From contig NZ_AUTC01000110.1 of the NCBI RefSeq assembly GCF_001461695.1, forward strand, positions 61,798 to 125,797: a stretch of 64,000 nucleotides of DNA, in the 5' to 3' direction. This stretch comes from Sinorhizobium fredii USDA 205. Its GTDB lineage: Bacteria > Pseudomonadota > Alphaproteobacteria > Rhizobiales > Rhizobiaceae. A program made the translations under genes and the position numbers. Shown one piece after another: positions 1 through 7,611 of this stretch. Every line of letters starts with the position of its first letter. Position 1 is the first letter of the stretch. The notes beneath the pieces are model-generated. The model did not search any database. It was not told the DNA's origin and saw only the letters and a list, made by a program, of their open reading frames with translations.

Positions 1-986
1 GAATCTCGGACCGCAAGGGCGTCAGCCTGCCCGATACATTGCTCGGCGTCGGGGCGCTCACCGACAAGGACCGGGCCGATCTCGACGCGGTGCTCGCCAC
101 CGGCCAGGTCGACTGGGTGGCGCTTTCCTTCATCCAGCGCCCCGAGGACCTCGCCGAGGTCCGCAAGATCGCCCGCGGTCGCGTCGGGATTATGTCGAAG
201 ATCGAAAAGCCGCAGGCGATCGAGCGCATCGACGAGATCATCGAGCTTTCGGACGCGCTGATGGTGGCGCGCGGCGATCTCGGTGTGGAAATGCCGCTCG
301 AATCCGTCCCCGGCCTGCAGAAGCAGCTGACGCGCGCCTGTCGGCGTGCCGGCAAGCCCGTCGTCGTCGCGACGCAGATGCTCGAATCGATGATCTCCTC
401 GCCGGTGCCGACGCGCGCCGAGGTCTCGGACGTCGCGACCGCCGTGTTCGAAGGCGCCGATGCGGTCATGCTTTCGGCCGAATCCGCCTCCGGCGAATAC
501 CCGGTCGAAGCGGTCGCAACCATGGCTTCGATCGCCAGCAACGTCGAACGCGACCCGCATTATTCGGGCATCATCTACGCCCAGCGCACGCCGCCGGAGG
601 CAACCGGTGCCGACGCCATCTCGCTTGCCGCGCACCAGATCGCCGAGACGCTCAATCTGGCGGCGATCGTCACCTACACGTCGTCGGGCGCGACCGGTCT
701 GCGTGCCGCCCGCGAGCGCCCGCAGGTGCCGGTCATCGCCCTTTCGCCGATCGTTCAGACAGCCCGTCGCCTCTCCGTCGTGTGGGGCCTGCACTGCGTC
801 GTCACCGAGGATGCGACCGACCTCGACGACATGGTCAATCGCGCCTGCCGCATCGTCGTCAGCGAGGGCTTCGGCAAGCCGGGCGATCGGATCATCATTT
901 CCGCCGGCGTGCCGCTCGGAACGCCCGGCGCCACCAACATGCTGCGCATCGCCTATATCGGCTCGGACGGGCGCACCGGCGTATAA
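1..986 (+). CDS. pyk: Pyruvate kinase, 3' part (5' end lies outside the window)
   Basis: This is the C-terminal two thirds of pyruvate kinase, which converts phosphoenolpyruvate and ADP to pyruvate and ATP in the last step of glycolysis. The frame is open from base 3 (reading ISDRKGVSLPD) to the TAA at 984-986, so the beginning is missing. Visible family signatures are SKIEKPQA with the catalytic lysine, the metal-binding ARGDLGVE, VATQMLESM, and MLSAESASGEYPVEAV of the active-site barrel. The C-terminal regulatory domain follows and ends in the usual nucleotide-like fold. A convergent hydrolase gene overlaps the last 34 bases. Identification is firm; only the start and any promoter are unseen. 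Confidence 0.97.
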   Translation, partial: ISDRKGVSLPDTLLGVGALTDKDRADLDAVLATGQVDWVALSFIQRPEDLAEVRKIARGRVGIMSKIEKPQAIERIDEIIELSDALMVARGDLGVEMPLESVPGLQKQLTRACRRAGKPVVVATQMLESMISSPVPTRAEVSDVATAVFEGADAVMLSAESASGEYPVEAVATMASIASNVERDPHYSGIIYAQRTPPEATGADAISLAAHQIAETLNLAAIVTYTSSGATGLRAARERPQVPVIALSPIVQTARRLSVVWGLHCVVTEDATDLDDMVNRACRIVVSEGFGKPGDRIIISAGVPLGTPGATNMLRIAYIGSDGRTGV

Positions 987-1999
987 GGGAGATCCGTTGT
1001 CGGACCCTTGATCGTCAGGCGGGCCTCGGCCCGCCTTGCGATTTTTTGAAGATCACGCGGCTTGCCGGAGATCTTCTCGATCGCGGCGACGACGAGGTCG
1101 GTCACGACGTAGTCCGGCTTATGGCCGAGATTGCCGATCCACAGCAGTTCCGATCCCACGATGGATGATGCCAGTCCGCGGGAATGAATGTCGGCAAGGA
1201 CGATCTCGTCCTGGTCGCCGGTGATGATCACCGTCGGTGCGGAAATCTCCGCATAGCGCGGCGCCACCTGCGTGACGTAAGCGTGCAGATTGGCGACGTC
1301 GACGGCGTTGTTGAGAAACGTGGCTGGTCTGAGCACGAGGTGCGGCGCCGTATTGGCAACGTAGTCTTTCGGCCGTGGATTCGGCCAGAATATCGTCTGC
1401 GTGACCCGGTCGATGCGCCTCAGCCCGAGCGGAATGACGGCGGTGTTGGCGAAAAGCCAGCCGACAAGGGGCAGCGTCGCCAGGGTAATATGCCAGTCGA
1501 CGCCCCCCGGCCAGGGATGCGTCGCCGGGGCGAGCAGCACGACCCCCTCGGTTCTTTCCGGATGGCGAAGGGCGAGGCTGGCGACAATCGCCGCTCCGAA
1601 AGAATGACCGACGATGATTGCCCGGGAGATGCCGCGCTTGTCCATCAGGCGGGCAATGGCGTCTGCCTGGCCGTCCGGACGAGCATTGGCCGGTCCGCCG
1701 CGCTCCGAATAACCGTGACCCGGCCGATCGACGAAGAGCATTTCGGCACGGCCGTCGAGCGCCGGCTGAAAGGCGTGCAACTGATCGAGAAGATTGCCGC
1801 CGGCGCCATGAATGAACACGATCGGCGGTAGATCCGCCGTCCCATCCGGCCGGATATGGACGCAGTTCATCTGGAAACCGCCGACGTCCACCATCTCCCC
1901 GCTGTTCGGGAATCGCGTTGCGATCCGGTGCGCCTGCCATTGGCTGTGGGCGAAAGCCGCAAGGATCAGGGTGGCGAGAATCAGAAGTGTCAGGAGCAT
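953..1999 (-). CDS. Membrane-anchored alpha/beta hydrolase
   Basis: A 348-residue alpha/beta-hydrolase fold protein with one N-terminal hydrophobic segment (MLLTLLILATLILAAFAHS), so probably anchored in the inner membrane or exported. The oxyanion region HGAGGN, nucleophile elbow GHSFGAA (serine), acid GDQDEIV and terminal histidine in NLGHKPDY form a complete catalytic triad. The substrate is unknown. The ATG at 1999 was chosen because the hydrophobic segment starts there; the frame is open upstream but that stretch has no protein-like character and overlaps the TPR gene. It lies 22 bases after the TPR gene and is probably cotranscribed with it. Its 3' end overlaps pyk by 34 bases in a tail-to-tail arrangement. 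Confidence 0.85.
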   Translation of the reverse strand: MLLTLLILATLILAAFAHSQWQAHRIATRFPNSGEMVDVGGFQMNCVHIRPDGTADLPPIVFIHGAGGNLLDQLHAFQPALDGRAEMLFVDRPGHGYSERGGPANARPDGQADAIARLMDKRGISRAIIVGHSFGAAIVASLALRHPERTEGVVLLAPATHPWPGGVDWHITLATLPLVGWLFANTAVIPLGLRRIDRVTQTIFWPNPRPKDYVANTAPHLVLRPATFLNNAVDVANLHAYVTQVAPRYAEISAPTVIITGDQDEIVLADIHSRGLASSIVGSELLWIGNLGHKPDYVVTDLVVAAIEKISGKPRDLQKIARRAEARLTIKGPTTDLPYTPVRPSEPI

Positions 2000-2021
2000 G
2001 CGTCGGTCATATCGGCAAGCG

Positions 2022-2621
2022 TCACGTACGGCTGCCGGCGAGCTTTTCGGCGAGCTCCCCGAATTGCTCCTGGGCCTTGCGGTCGGAGGGATAGACATCG
2101 AGGAATTGCTGCCATGCCCGCATCGCCAACTCGTTCTTGCCGGCCGCCTCCAGCATGGTCGCCATGCCGGCGATTGCGCCGAAATGCCGGGGTTCGATCG
2201 CCAGGACACGGTATATGTCGGACATTGACTTCCGGTAGTTGCCCATCTGGAAATGCAGTGTGGCGCGGCGATTCCAGCCTTCGACGTAATTGGGAGCAAG
2301 CGCGATGACCTGGTCGAGAATATCGAGGGCCACCGGCTTCTTGTCGTCCGTGATCGCCTTGTCGGCCGATTGCATCAGAAGGTTGACCGTGGCGCTGCCG
2401 GAATCCTGCCACTCGAGGCGAATGCGGTCGGCAAGTTCGCGCGCCTCGTTTTCGTCACGCTCCTTCTTGAGGTCCATGAAGAGGGCGTCGAGGCGTTGTT
2501 TGGATGTCGCGAGACTGGCCGTTTCCGGCTGAGGGGCGGGGTTGGCCGCTTGCGACAGGGCCGCAGTTGCAGGGACGGTCAGGGCCAGAATCAAAGTCAG
2601 AAAAAAGCGCATGGCGGACAT
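2022..2621 (-). CDS. Secreted tetratricopeptide-repeat protein
   Basis: A 199-residue protein with an N-terminal signal peptide (MRFFLTLILALTVPATAALSQA) and TPR helices in its second half, around ALAPNYVEGWNRRATLHFQMG and VLAIEPRHFGAIAGMATMLEAAGK. TPR proteins of this kind are periplasmic scaffolds; no enzymatic motif is visible. The start could be the ATG at 2621 or the one three codons later. It precedes the hydrolase gene by 22 bases on the same strand, so the two probably form an operon. No specific function can be given. Confidence 0.8.
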   Translation of the reverse strand: MSAMRFFLTLILALTVPATAALSQAANPAPQPETASLATSKQRLDALFMDLKKERDENEARELADRIRLEWQDSGSATVNLLMQSADKAITDDKKPVALDILDQVIALAPNYVEGWNRRATLHFQMGNYRKSMSDIYRVLAIEPRHFGAIAGMATMLEAAGKNELAMRAWQQFLDVYPSDRKAQEQFGELAEKLAGSRT

Positions 2622-2716
2622 CGTAGCCCGCCATGAAACAAGTTCAAAATCAAATGTGAATGAGGATCACCGAAGCGACCGACGTTCAGGCCGGCGGCCA
2701 TAGCCGCCCGAGGGCA

Positions 2717-2842
2717 TCAGCCCTGACGAGCCTTGAAGCGCGGGTTCGACTTGTTGATGATGTAGACGCGGCCCTTGCGGCGAACCAGGCGGTTTTCGCG
2801 GTGACGGGTCTTCAGCGACTTGAGCGAATTCTTGATCTTCAT
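2717..2842 (-). CDS. rpmJ: 50S ribosomal protein L36, cysteine-free 41-residue form
   Basis: A 41-residue basic protein starting [17 protein letters not shown] and ending NPRFKARQG, read from the ATG at 2842 to the TGA at 2717-2719. It matches the longer alphaproteobacterial form of L36, a small protein of the large ribosomal subunit. The four zinc-binding residues of classical L36 are absent and there is no cysteine at all, so this is the zinc-independent type. It stands alone on the minus strand, separated from the upstream purK gene by a likely terminator at 2894-2921. The gene is easy to miss because of its size. Confidence 0.95.
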   Translation of the reverse strand: MKIKNSLKSLKTRHRENRLVRRKGRVYIINKSNPRFKARQG

Positions 2843-2893
2843 TTTTCCTGATCCGCAGGTTTCGGGGAACGAAAATTCGCCCGGTAATTCGAA

Positions 2894-2921
2894 CAATCAA
2901 AAGCGCGCCATTCAGCGCGCT
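2894..2921 (-). terminator. Intrinsic terminator after purK
   Basis: Read on the minus strand, a seven-base stem (AGCGCGC at 2915-2921 with its partner at 2902-2908) is followed by TTTTGATT. It lies about 100 bases after the purK stop and before rpmJ, so it should end the purE-purK transcript. Confidence 0.7.
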
Positions 2922-3019
2922 CTTCAAGTAGGCAGGCACATACCTTGTCGCCCTGATCGTGTCAACCGCAGGCCGGCGCGATTTCGACAGGCCGGCGCGC
3001 AATCCTGTGGCCAATCGGC

Positions 3020-4068
3020 TCAGAGAAGGCGGGTGAAATGACCCATCTTGCGGCCAGGGCGCGCCTCAGCTTTGCCGTAGAGATGAACCAGCACGTTCGG
3101 CGCGGCGAGCAGGTTGGGCAACTCGGCAATCTCGTCGCCGATGAGGTTCTGCATGGCGCAGTCCGAGTGGCGCGAAGGGTCGCCGAGCGGCAGGCCGGCA
3201 ATGGCGCGGACATGCTGCTCGAACTGCGAAACGACGCAGGCGGCTTCCGTCCAGTGGCCGGAATTGTGGACGCGCGGGGCAATCTCGTTGACGACGACGC
3301 TGCCGTCGGCAAGCACGAAAAATTCGACGCCGATCACGCCGACATAGCCGAGCGCCTCGAGAATGGCGGTCGCGGCCCTGCGGGCAGCCTCGGCGGTCGG
3401 GGCTGCGACCGATGCGGGCACGGTCGAGGTGTAGAGAATGCCGTTCCGATGCACGTTATCCGCCGGATCAAAGCAGGCGGTGGCGCCGTCGAGGCCGCGC
3501 GCGGCGATGATCGAGATTTCCCGTTCGAATGGCACAAGACTTTCGAGGATCAGCGGCACGTTCCCCAGGGCGGCGAAGGCGCCGGAGGGATCGTCCGCCG
3601 CGGAGCGGAAGAGGCGCTGCCCCTTGCCGTCATAGCCGAGGCGGCGGGTCTTCAGCACGCCGGCGCCGTCGAAATCGGCAAGCGCCGCCCCGAGGTCCGC
3701 CTGGCTGTCGACGGCGTGGAACGGGCGGTGGCAATGCCGCAGCCATTGATGAACTGCTTCTCGACCAGCCGGTCCTGCGCGACTTCCAACGCCTTCGGCG
3801 GCGGGAAGACCGGCCGCGCTGATGCCAGCCGCTCGGCCGCGGCGACGGGAACGTTCTCGAACTCGTAGGTGATCAGGTCGGCGGTCCGGGCGAGCTTGTC
3901 GAGCCCTTCAGGATCGTCATAGGCCGCGACAACCTGGGCGTTCGCCACCTGGGCGGCGGGACAATCCGGCTGCGGTTCGAGAATGACGGTGCGAAAATTC
4001 AGCCGCGCAGCCGCCATGGCCAGCATGCGGCCGAGCTGGCCGCCGCCGATGATTCCGATGGTCTTCAT
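3020..4068 (-). pseudogene. purK: N5-carboxyaminoimidazole ribonucleotide synthase, interrupted by a one-base frameshift
   Basis: PurK is the ATP-grasp enzyme that makes N5-CAIR from AIR, ATP and bicarbonate in purine synthesis. The N-terminal part (4068 down to about 3725) has GIIGGGQLGRMLA and continues to DRLVEKQFINGCGIATA. It then runs out of frame, while the C-terminal part continues in another frame from about 3720 to 3020 (TRRLGYDGKGQ, EISIIAARG, NEIAPRVHNSGHWT). The expected APFHAVDS reading is restored by adding one base to the GGG run at 3723-3725 (CCC on the coding strand). All family blocks are otherwise present, so the lesion is recent or is a sequencing error. The start codon overlaps the purE stop by four bases. 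Confidence 0.88.
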
Positions 4069-4565
4069 GCCTGGTCTACCGGGTACTCGGCGACCGAAAC
4101 GGTCTGCTGTTCGCGCCAGTCGTCGAGGCGGTCGGCGAGGTCGTCGTCGCTCAACGCCAGGACGGCGGCGGCAAGCAGGGCGGCATTGACGGCCCCCGCC
4201 TTGCCGATCGCGAGCGTGCCGACCGGAATGCCGGCGGGCATCTGGACGATCGACAGCAGGCTATCCTGGCCGGAGAGCGCCTTCGACTGGACCGGGACGC
4301 CGAAGACCGGCAGCGGCGTCATCGAGGCGCACATGCCCGGCAGATGAGCGGCTCCGCCGGCGCCGGCGATGATCACTTTGAAACCCTCATCGCGTGCGCC
4401 CTTGGCAAAACGGACCAGCCGGTCGGGCGTGCGGTGCGCCGAAACGATGCGGGCCTCGTAGGCGATGTCGAGGGCCTCGAGCGTGTCGGCGGCGTTCTTC
4501 ATCGTCTCCCAGTCCGACTGGCTTCCCATGATGATGGCGACGGGCGGGGTCGTGGTTTCGGTCAC
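4065..4565 (-). CDS. purE: N5-carboxyaminoimidazole ribonucleotide mutase
   Basis: PurE moves the carboxyl group of N5-CAIR to carbon to give CAIR in de novo purine synthesis, acting directly after PurK. The 166-residue protein has the phosphate-binding MGSQSDW near its N terminus, the SAHRTP block with the catalytic histidine, and [12 protein letters not shown] chose the GTG at 4565 because it gives the usual length of class I PurE with a short leader before VAIIMGSQ. The stop overlaps the purK ATG (ATGA), indicating translational coupling. A DUF465 gene lies 17 bases upstream on the same strand. Confidence 0.95.
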   Translation of the reverse strand: MTETTTPPVAIIMGSQSDWETMKNAADTLEALDIAYEARIVSAHRTPDRLVRFAKGARDEGFKVIIAGAGGAAHLPGMCASMTPLPVFGVPVQSKALSGQDSLLSIVQMPAGIPVGTLAIGKAGAVNAALLAAAVLALSDDDLADRLDDWREQQTVSVAEYPVDQA

Positions 4566-4582
4566 GTCTGTCAGGATCCGTT

Positions 4583-4786
4583 TCAGGCGATGATGTCGGG
4601 GATGATCTGGTCTTCGATCTTGGTGATCTTGTCCTTGATGGCCAGCTTCTTCTTCTTCATGCGCTGGATGCGCAGGGCGTCGCAACCGGTCTCGATCATG
4701 GCGTTGATGGCGACGTCGTAGTCTTCATGTTCCTGCCTCAGGCGCGCGATGGTCAGTCTGAGTTCGGCCTGGTCCTGATCCGGCAT
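4583..4786 (-). CDS. DUF465 (YdcH-like) small protein
   Basis: A 67-residue charged, helical protein starting [21 protein letters not shown] and containing the lysine-rich [16 protein letters not shown] stretch typical of DUF465/YdcH proteins. Its molecular role is not known. The ATG at 4786 gives the normal family length; the longer open frame upstream lacks similarity. It lies 17 bases before purE and may share its transcript. A second DUF465 gene is divergently oriented 211 bases away. Confidence 0.88.
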   Translation of the reverse strand: MPDQDQAELRLTIARLRQEHEDYDVAINAMIETGCDALRIQRMKKKKLAIKDKITKIEDQIIPDIIA

Positions 4787-4997
4787 GCAATACGATCCCC
4801 ATAAGCCCGGTCGCGTATGCGCCGCGATCCGGAATTTCCTGCGCCGCTCTATCACATCTTGGGCGGTGACGGGAAGTTATCCGACGTCATCATTTCGCCT
4901 TCGACAAATGAAAAATGGCGTGGCACACTAGTAAGGTTACAACCATGGAACATCCGGCATTTGCGTGGCGGATGCAAGCAAAAGGAAGGGACTGCCA

Positions 4998-5171
4998 ATG
5001 ACCATTGAGGCTCATCTTGCAACGCTTGAGAAAAAACATGGCGCCTTGGAAGAGGAACTGCATGAAGCGCTCAATTCTCCCTCCTGCGAGGACGAACTGA
5101 TCAGCGAACTCAAGCGGCGGAAGCTGCGCATCAAGGACGAAATCGAAAGACTCCGTTCCTCGACACACTGA
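4998..5171 (+). CDS. DUF465 (YdcH-like) small protein, second copy
   Basis: A 57-residue helical protein, MTIEAHLATLEKKHGALEEE onward, with the LKRRKLRIKDEIERL segment characteristic of DUF465. A strong ribosome binding site (AAGGAAGGG at 4982-4990) sits seven bases before the ATG at 4998 and fixes the start. It is acidic in its first half and basic in its second, like the protein encoded divergently at 4583-4786. The function is unknown. Confidence 0.88.
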   Translation: MTIEAHLATLEKKHGALEEELHEALNSPSCEDELISELKRRKLRIKDEIERLRSSTH

Positions 5172-5266
5172 TTGCGAACGGTATTTCCCGCGTTTTCGGG
5201 ATGCGTCGTTTCGTTGAAGCGACGCGACAGAGGTCAAAAACAATCCCAAAACATGACGGATCGCTA

Positions 5267-5287
5267 GACCGGGCTCACAGCCCGGTC
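5267..5287. other. Nine-base perfect stem-loop between convergent genes
   Basis: GACCGGGCT (5267-5275), a three-base loop, then AGCCCGGTC (5279-5287). It lies between the ends of the second DUF465 gene and the ArsR gene. There is no T-run, so a terminator role is only possible. The rest of 5172-5349 shows nothing recognisable. Confidence 0.5.
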
Positions 5288-5349
5288 CGCTTCTGCAGGC
5301 GGCTTCCTGTCCTCCTGCTGCCCGCGAGCGGGGCGAGCCACGCGAAGCC

Positions 5350-5610
5350 TCAGGACCAGAACTGGTCGAGCCATAGGTTGAGGCGGTCGAAGCCGGGTCT
5401 GTGGATGGCGTAGATGCGCCTGGTGCCGCTCGTCGATACGGATACGAGATTGCAGTCGAGCAGCGCTTTCAAATGCTGCGACACCGCCGGCCGGCTGATC
5501 GGCAGCCCTTCGGCAAGTTCATTGACAGTCTTCGGGGCGCGCCGCAGCTCCTCCAGCAAGTAACGCCGGTTCGGATCCGCAATGGCATCGAAAGGGTCCG
5601 CGATCGTCAT
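5350..5610 (-). CDS. ArsR-family winged-helix regulator
   Basis: An 86-residue helix-turn-helix protein. It begins MTIADPFDAIADPNRRYLLE, then has NELAEGLPISRPAVSQHLKAL as the recognition helix region and a beta wing (VSVSTSGTRRIYAI). This matches the ArsR/SmtB group in its YceK/SdpR-like branch that starts with 'F.AIADPnRR'. Only one cysteine is present, so no obvious metal site can be drawn. It lies downstream of the TauE/SafE permease gene on the same strand with an 88-base gap, and may control that gene; this is inferred only from position. The ATG at 5610 fits the family length. Confidence 0.85.
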   Translation of the reverse strand: MTIADPFDAIADPNRRYLLEELRRAPKTVNELAEGLPISRPAVSQHLKALLDCNLVSVSTSGTRRIYAIHRPGFDRLNLWLDQFWS

Positions 5611-5698
5611 GAGCGGGACGTTAAGCGAATTCCTGCCGGGCGGCAAGAAAATTGTGCGATGCGATAATTCCGCATTGCTTTGCAGCATTCCATCGCGG

Positions 5699-6478
5699 TC
5701 AGCCGCCGGATAGAAGGCTGGTAAGCCCTTCCCAGACAAGTCTCGATCCGGCGATGAAAGCCATGGTGTACATGAAGGGATAGAACACCTGCGGCTTCAT
5801 CCGGCGGACGATCCAGGCGCCGCAGGCCGTCGCGACCATCGCCAGGGGAAAGAGCGTCGCCGAGGTCACGAGGTTGCTGGTGTCGAGCTGCCCCAGCGCG
5901 AAATAAGGGATCAGCTTCACCGCGTTGAGCGTCGCGAAGAAGCGTACGATCGTGCCGGTATATTCGCGCGGGTCGAGCTTCAACGGCAAGGCGTAGATCT
6001 GGAACGGCGGCCCGCCGGCATGCGCGACGAAGCTGCCATATCCTGCGAAACTTCCCCACAGTGCGGCCGGACCCAGACGATGCTGCTTCGGAAGGATTGC
6101 CGCGCCACTGCGGCTCCGCCAGACGGTGTAGACGTAGCGCAGCACGAACACGACGGTGATGGCGCCGATGATCAGCCGCAGCGCATCGCGCGGCACATAG
6201 GCGGAGGTCGCCCAGCCGATGGCAATGCCGGCGAGCGCGCCGGGCAGCAGCATGGTGAGCGTCTTGCGGTCGCCGTGCTTGCGCCAGATCCACAGGGAGA
6301 CGATGTCCATGGCGATGAGGATCGGCAGAAGCAATGCCGCCGCCTGGACGGGCGAGACCGCAAGCGAGAGGATCGGAACGCCCATCAGCGACAGCGCCTC
6401 GCCCATGCCTCCCTTGCTGAGGCCAACGAGCAGCACTGCCGGAACGGCGACGAAATAGAAGTCGAGATCGGGGAGCAT
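5699..6478 (-). CDS. TauE/SafE (TSUP) family membrane permease
   Basis: A 259-residue polytopic membrane protein with about eight hydrophobic segments. The N-terminal GLSKGGMGEAL and the internal repeat-like VAHAGGPPFQIYALPL are typical of the TSUP family (formerly DUF81), whose members export sulfite, sulfoacetate or related anions. The substrate here cannot be told from sequence. The ATG at 6478 starts directly before the first hydrophobic segment. An ArsR regulator gene follows. The region upstream contains a RIME1-like repeat on the way to the divergent ThiE-like gene. Confidence 0.85.
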   Translation of the reverse strand: MLPDLDFYFVAVPAVLLVGLSKGGMGEALSLMGVPILSLAVSPVQAAALLLPILIAMDIVSLWIWRKHGDRKTLTMLLPGALAGIAIGWATSAYVPRDALRLIIGAITVVFVLRYVYTVWRSRSGAAILPKQHRLGPAALWGSFAGYGSFVAHAGGPPFQIYALPLKLDPREYTGTIVRFFATLNAVKLIPYFALGQLDTSNLVTSATLFPLAMVATACGAWIVRRMKPQVFYPFMYTMAFIAGSRLVWEGLTSLLSGG

Positions 6479-6551
6479 GGGCGGCGGTTGATCCTTTGGT
6501 CATCTCCGTCTATCGGTTTTCCCGAATGAAATCGAGTAGCGGATTTCCGCC

Positions 6552-6653
6552 CTACAGCGCCGTGCGTCTTATTGGACGCACAAAGCTCGCTGTAGCACTT
6601 TGAATTGCTGCATGTTTTTCCTTAAATCGGCGACGATTTAAGGAAACATGCAG
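6552..6653. repeat. RIME1-like rhizobial intergenic mosaic element
   Basis: Two adjacent palindromes of about 45 bases. The first pairs CTACAGCG (6552-6559) with CGCTGTAG (6588-6595), with a nested GTGCGTC/GACGCAC stem. The second pairs 6608-6629 with 6634-6653 (CTGCATGTTT... with a loop GCGA and two unpaired T residues). The arrangement and the CACTTTGAATTGCTGCATG core are those I know from rhizobial RIME1 repeats. It ends 29 bases before the ThiE-like start codon. Effects on that gene's mRNA are inferred only. Confidence 0.85.
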
Positions 6654-6682
6654 TAGAGCCGGCTTCGCCAGGAACGAACGAT

Positions 6683-7336
6683 ATGAGCAATACCGATAAC
6701 CGCTGCCGCCTCGTCTTGATCGCACCCGATCTGCCGGATATCGCGGAATGTGCGAAGGCGCTCGCCGATGCGCTCAAGGGCGGAGACGTCGCATCCGTCA
6801 TCGTTCCGCAATACAGCCTCAACGAGACGGATTTCCAAAGGCGGGCCGAGGCGCTGGTGCCGGTCATCCAGCAGGCAGGCGCCGCGGCGCTGATCGAGGG
6901 CGACACGCGCGTTGCTGGTCGTGCCAAGGCCGATGGCCTTCACATTGCGGCCGGCGCGGATGTGCTCGGCGAGGCGATCGAGCGGCATACGCCGAAGATG
7001 ATCGTCGGCGGCGGCAATGCGACCGACCGCCACCACGCGCTTGCGATCGGCGAGCTCCGTCCGGACTACGTATTCTTCGGCCGCACCGACGGCGACATCA
7101 AGCCGGAGGCGCACCCGAAGAACCTGGCGCTCGCCGAATGGTGGGCATCGATGATCGAAATTCCTTGCATCGTCATGGGCGGCACTGATCCGCAATCGGC
7201 GCTCGCGGTGGCTGAGGCCGGCGCCGAATTCGTTGCGCTTCGGCTTGCCGTCTTTGCCGAGCCGGGTCAGGCGCCCTCCGTGGTTGCTGCCGTCAACGCC
7301 CTGCTTGACGAAAAAGCGCCACGGTTTGAAGATTAG
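6683..7336 (+). CDS. Thiamine-phosphate-synthase-like (ThiE/TenI fold) protein, probably not a canonical ThiE
   Basis: A 217-residue TIM-barrel protein aligning with the ThiE/TenI family along its length: LVLIAPDLPD, a central LIEGD...KADGLHIAAG block, RPDYVFFGRT, and IVMGGTDPQSALAVAEAGAEFVAL. In true ThiE the sequence between these blocks includes N-D-R and GxHLGQxD for diphosphate and magnesium. Here those positions read E-G-D and GLHIAAGAD, so several catalytic residues appear replaced. It may act on another phosphorylated ligand or be regulatory. No other thiamine gene is nearby. The gene lies between a RIME1-like repeat and a large palindromic element, and its TAG stop (7334-7336) is the first three bases of that element. 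Confidence 0.75.
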   Translation: MSNTDNRCRLVLIAPDLPDIAECAKALADALKGGDVASVIVPQYSLNETDFQRRAEALVPVIQQAGAAALIEGDTRVAGRAKADGLHIAAGADVLGEAIERHTPKMIVGGGNATDRHHALAIGELRPDYVFFGRTDGDIKPEAHPKNLALAEWWASMIEIPCIVMGGTDPQSALAVAEAGAEFVALRLAVFAEPGQAPSVVAAVNALLDEKAPRFED

Positions 7337-7607
7337 AGCCTTTCATGGCTATCTGGAAACAATTCTGTTGGCTCAAGCGAAGTGGAATGTTTGCTCGGCT
7401 GGCGCGCGTCGTAGCCAAAGCATACGACCAAGCCAGCCGAGCAAACAGGCCGCCCGCTTCAGCCAACCCGAAGGGCCGGGCATCTTTCCGCCAGGCTCAG
7501 AGGCGATCGCCTCGGCCGTACCTTCAGGTACGACCTTCGGCAATCGCCTCTGCCCTGACGAAAACCTGCTCCGGCAGAATGTTTCCAGATAGCCATGAAA
7601 GGCTCTA
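7334..7607. mobile_element. 274-bp nested palindromic MITE-like element
   Basis: The ends are a perfect 27-base inverted repeat (7334-7360 and 7581-7607, TAGAGCCTTTCATGG...). Inside are two further hairpins. One pairs 7388-7403 with 7432-7447 (16 bases perfect, TGTTTGCTCGGCTGGC) with an inner GTCGTA/TACGAC stem. The other pairs 7498-7507 with 7543-7552 (CAGAGGCGAT) with an inner CGTACC/GGTACG stem. The single strand would fold into a three-way junction. Both ends carry TA, as in elements that duplicate a TA target. There is no open reading frame of protein character inside. It occupies the whole space between two genes. Confidence 0.8.
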
Positions 7608-7611
7608 AGAC

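Noticed and set aside
7345..7608. Short open frames inside the palindromic element
   Set aside because: They run through the inverted repeats, overlap each other in several frames and have no protein-like pattern or start signals.
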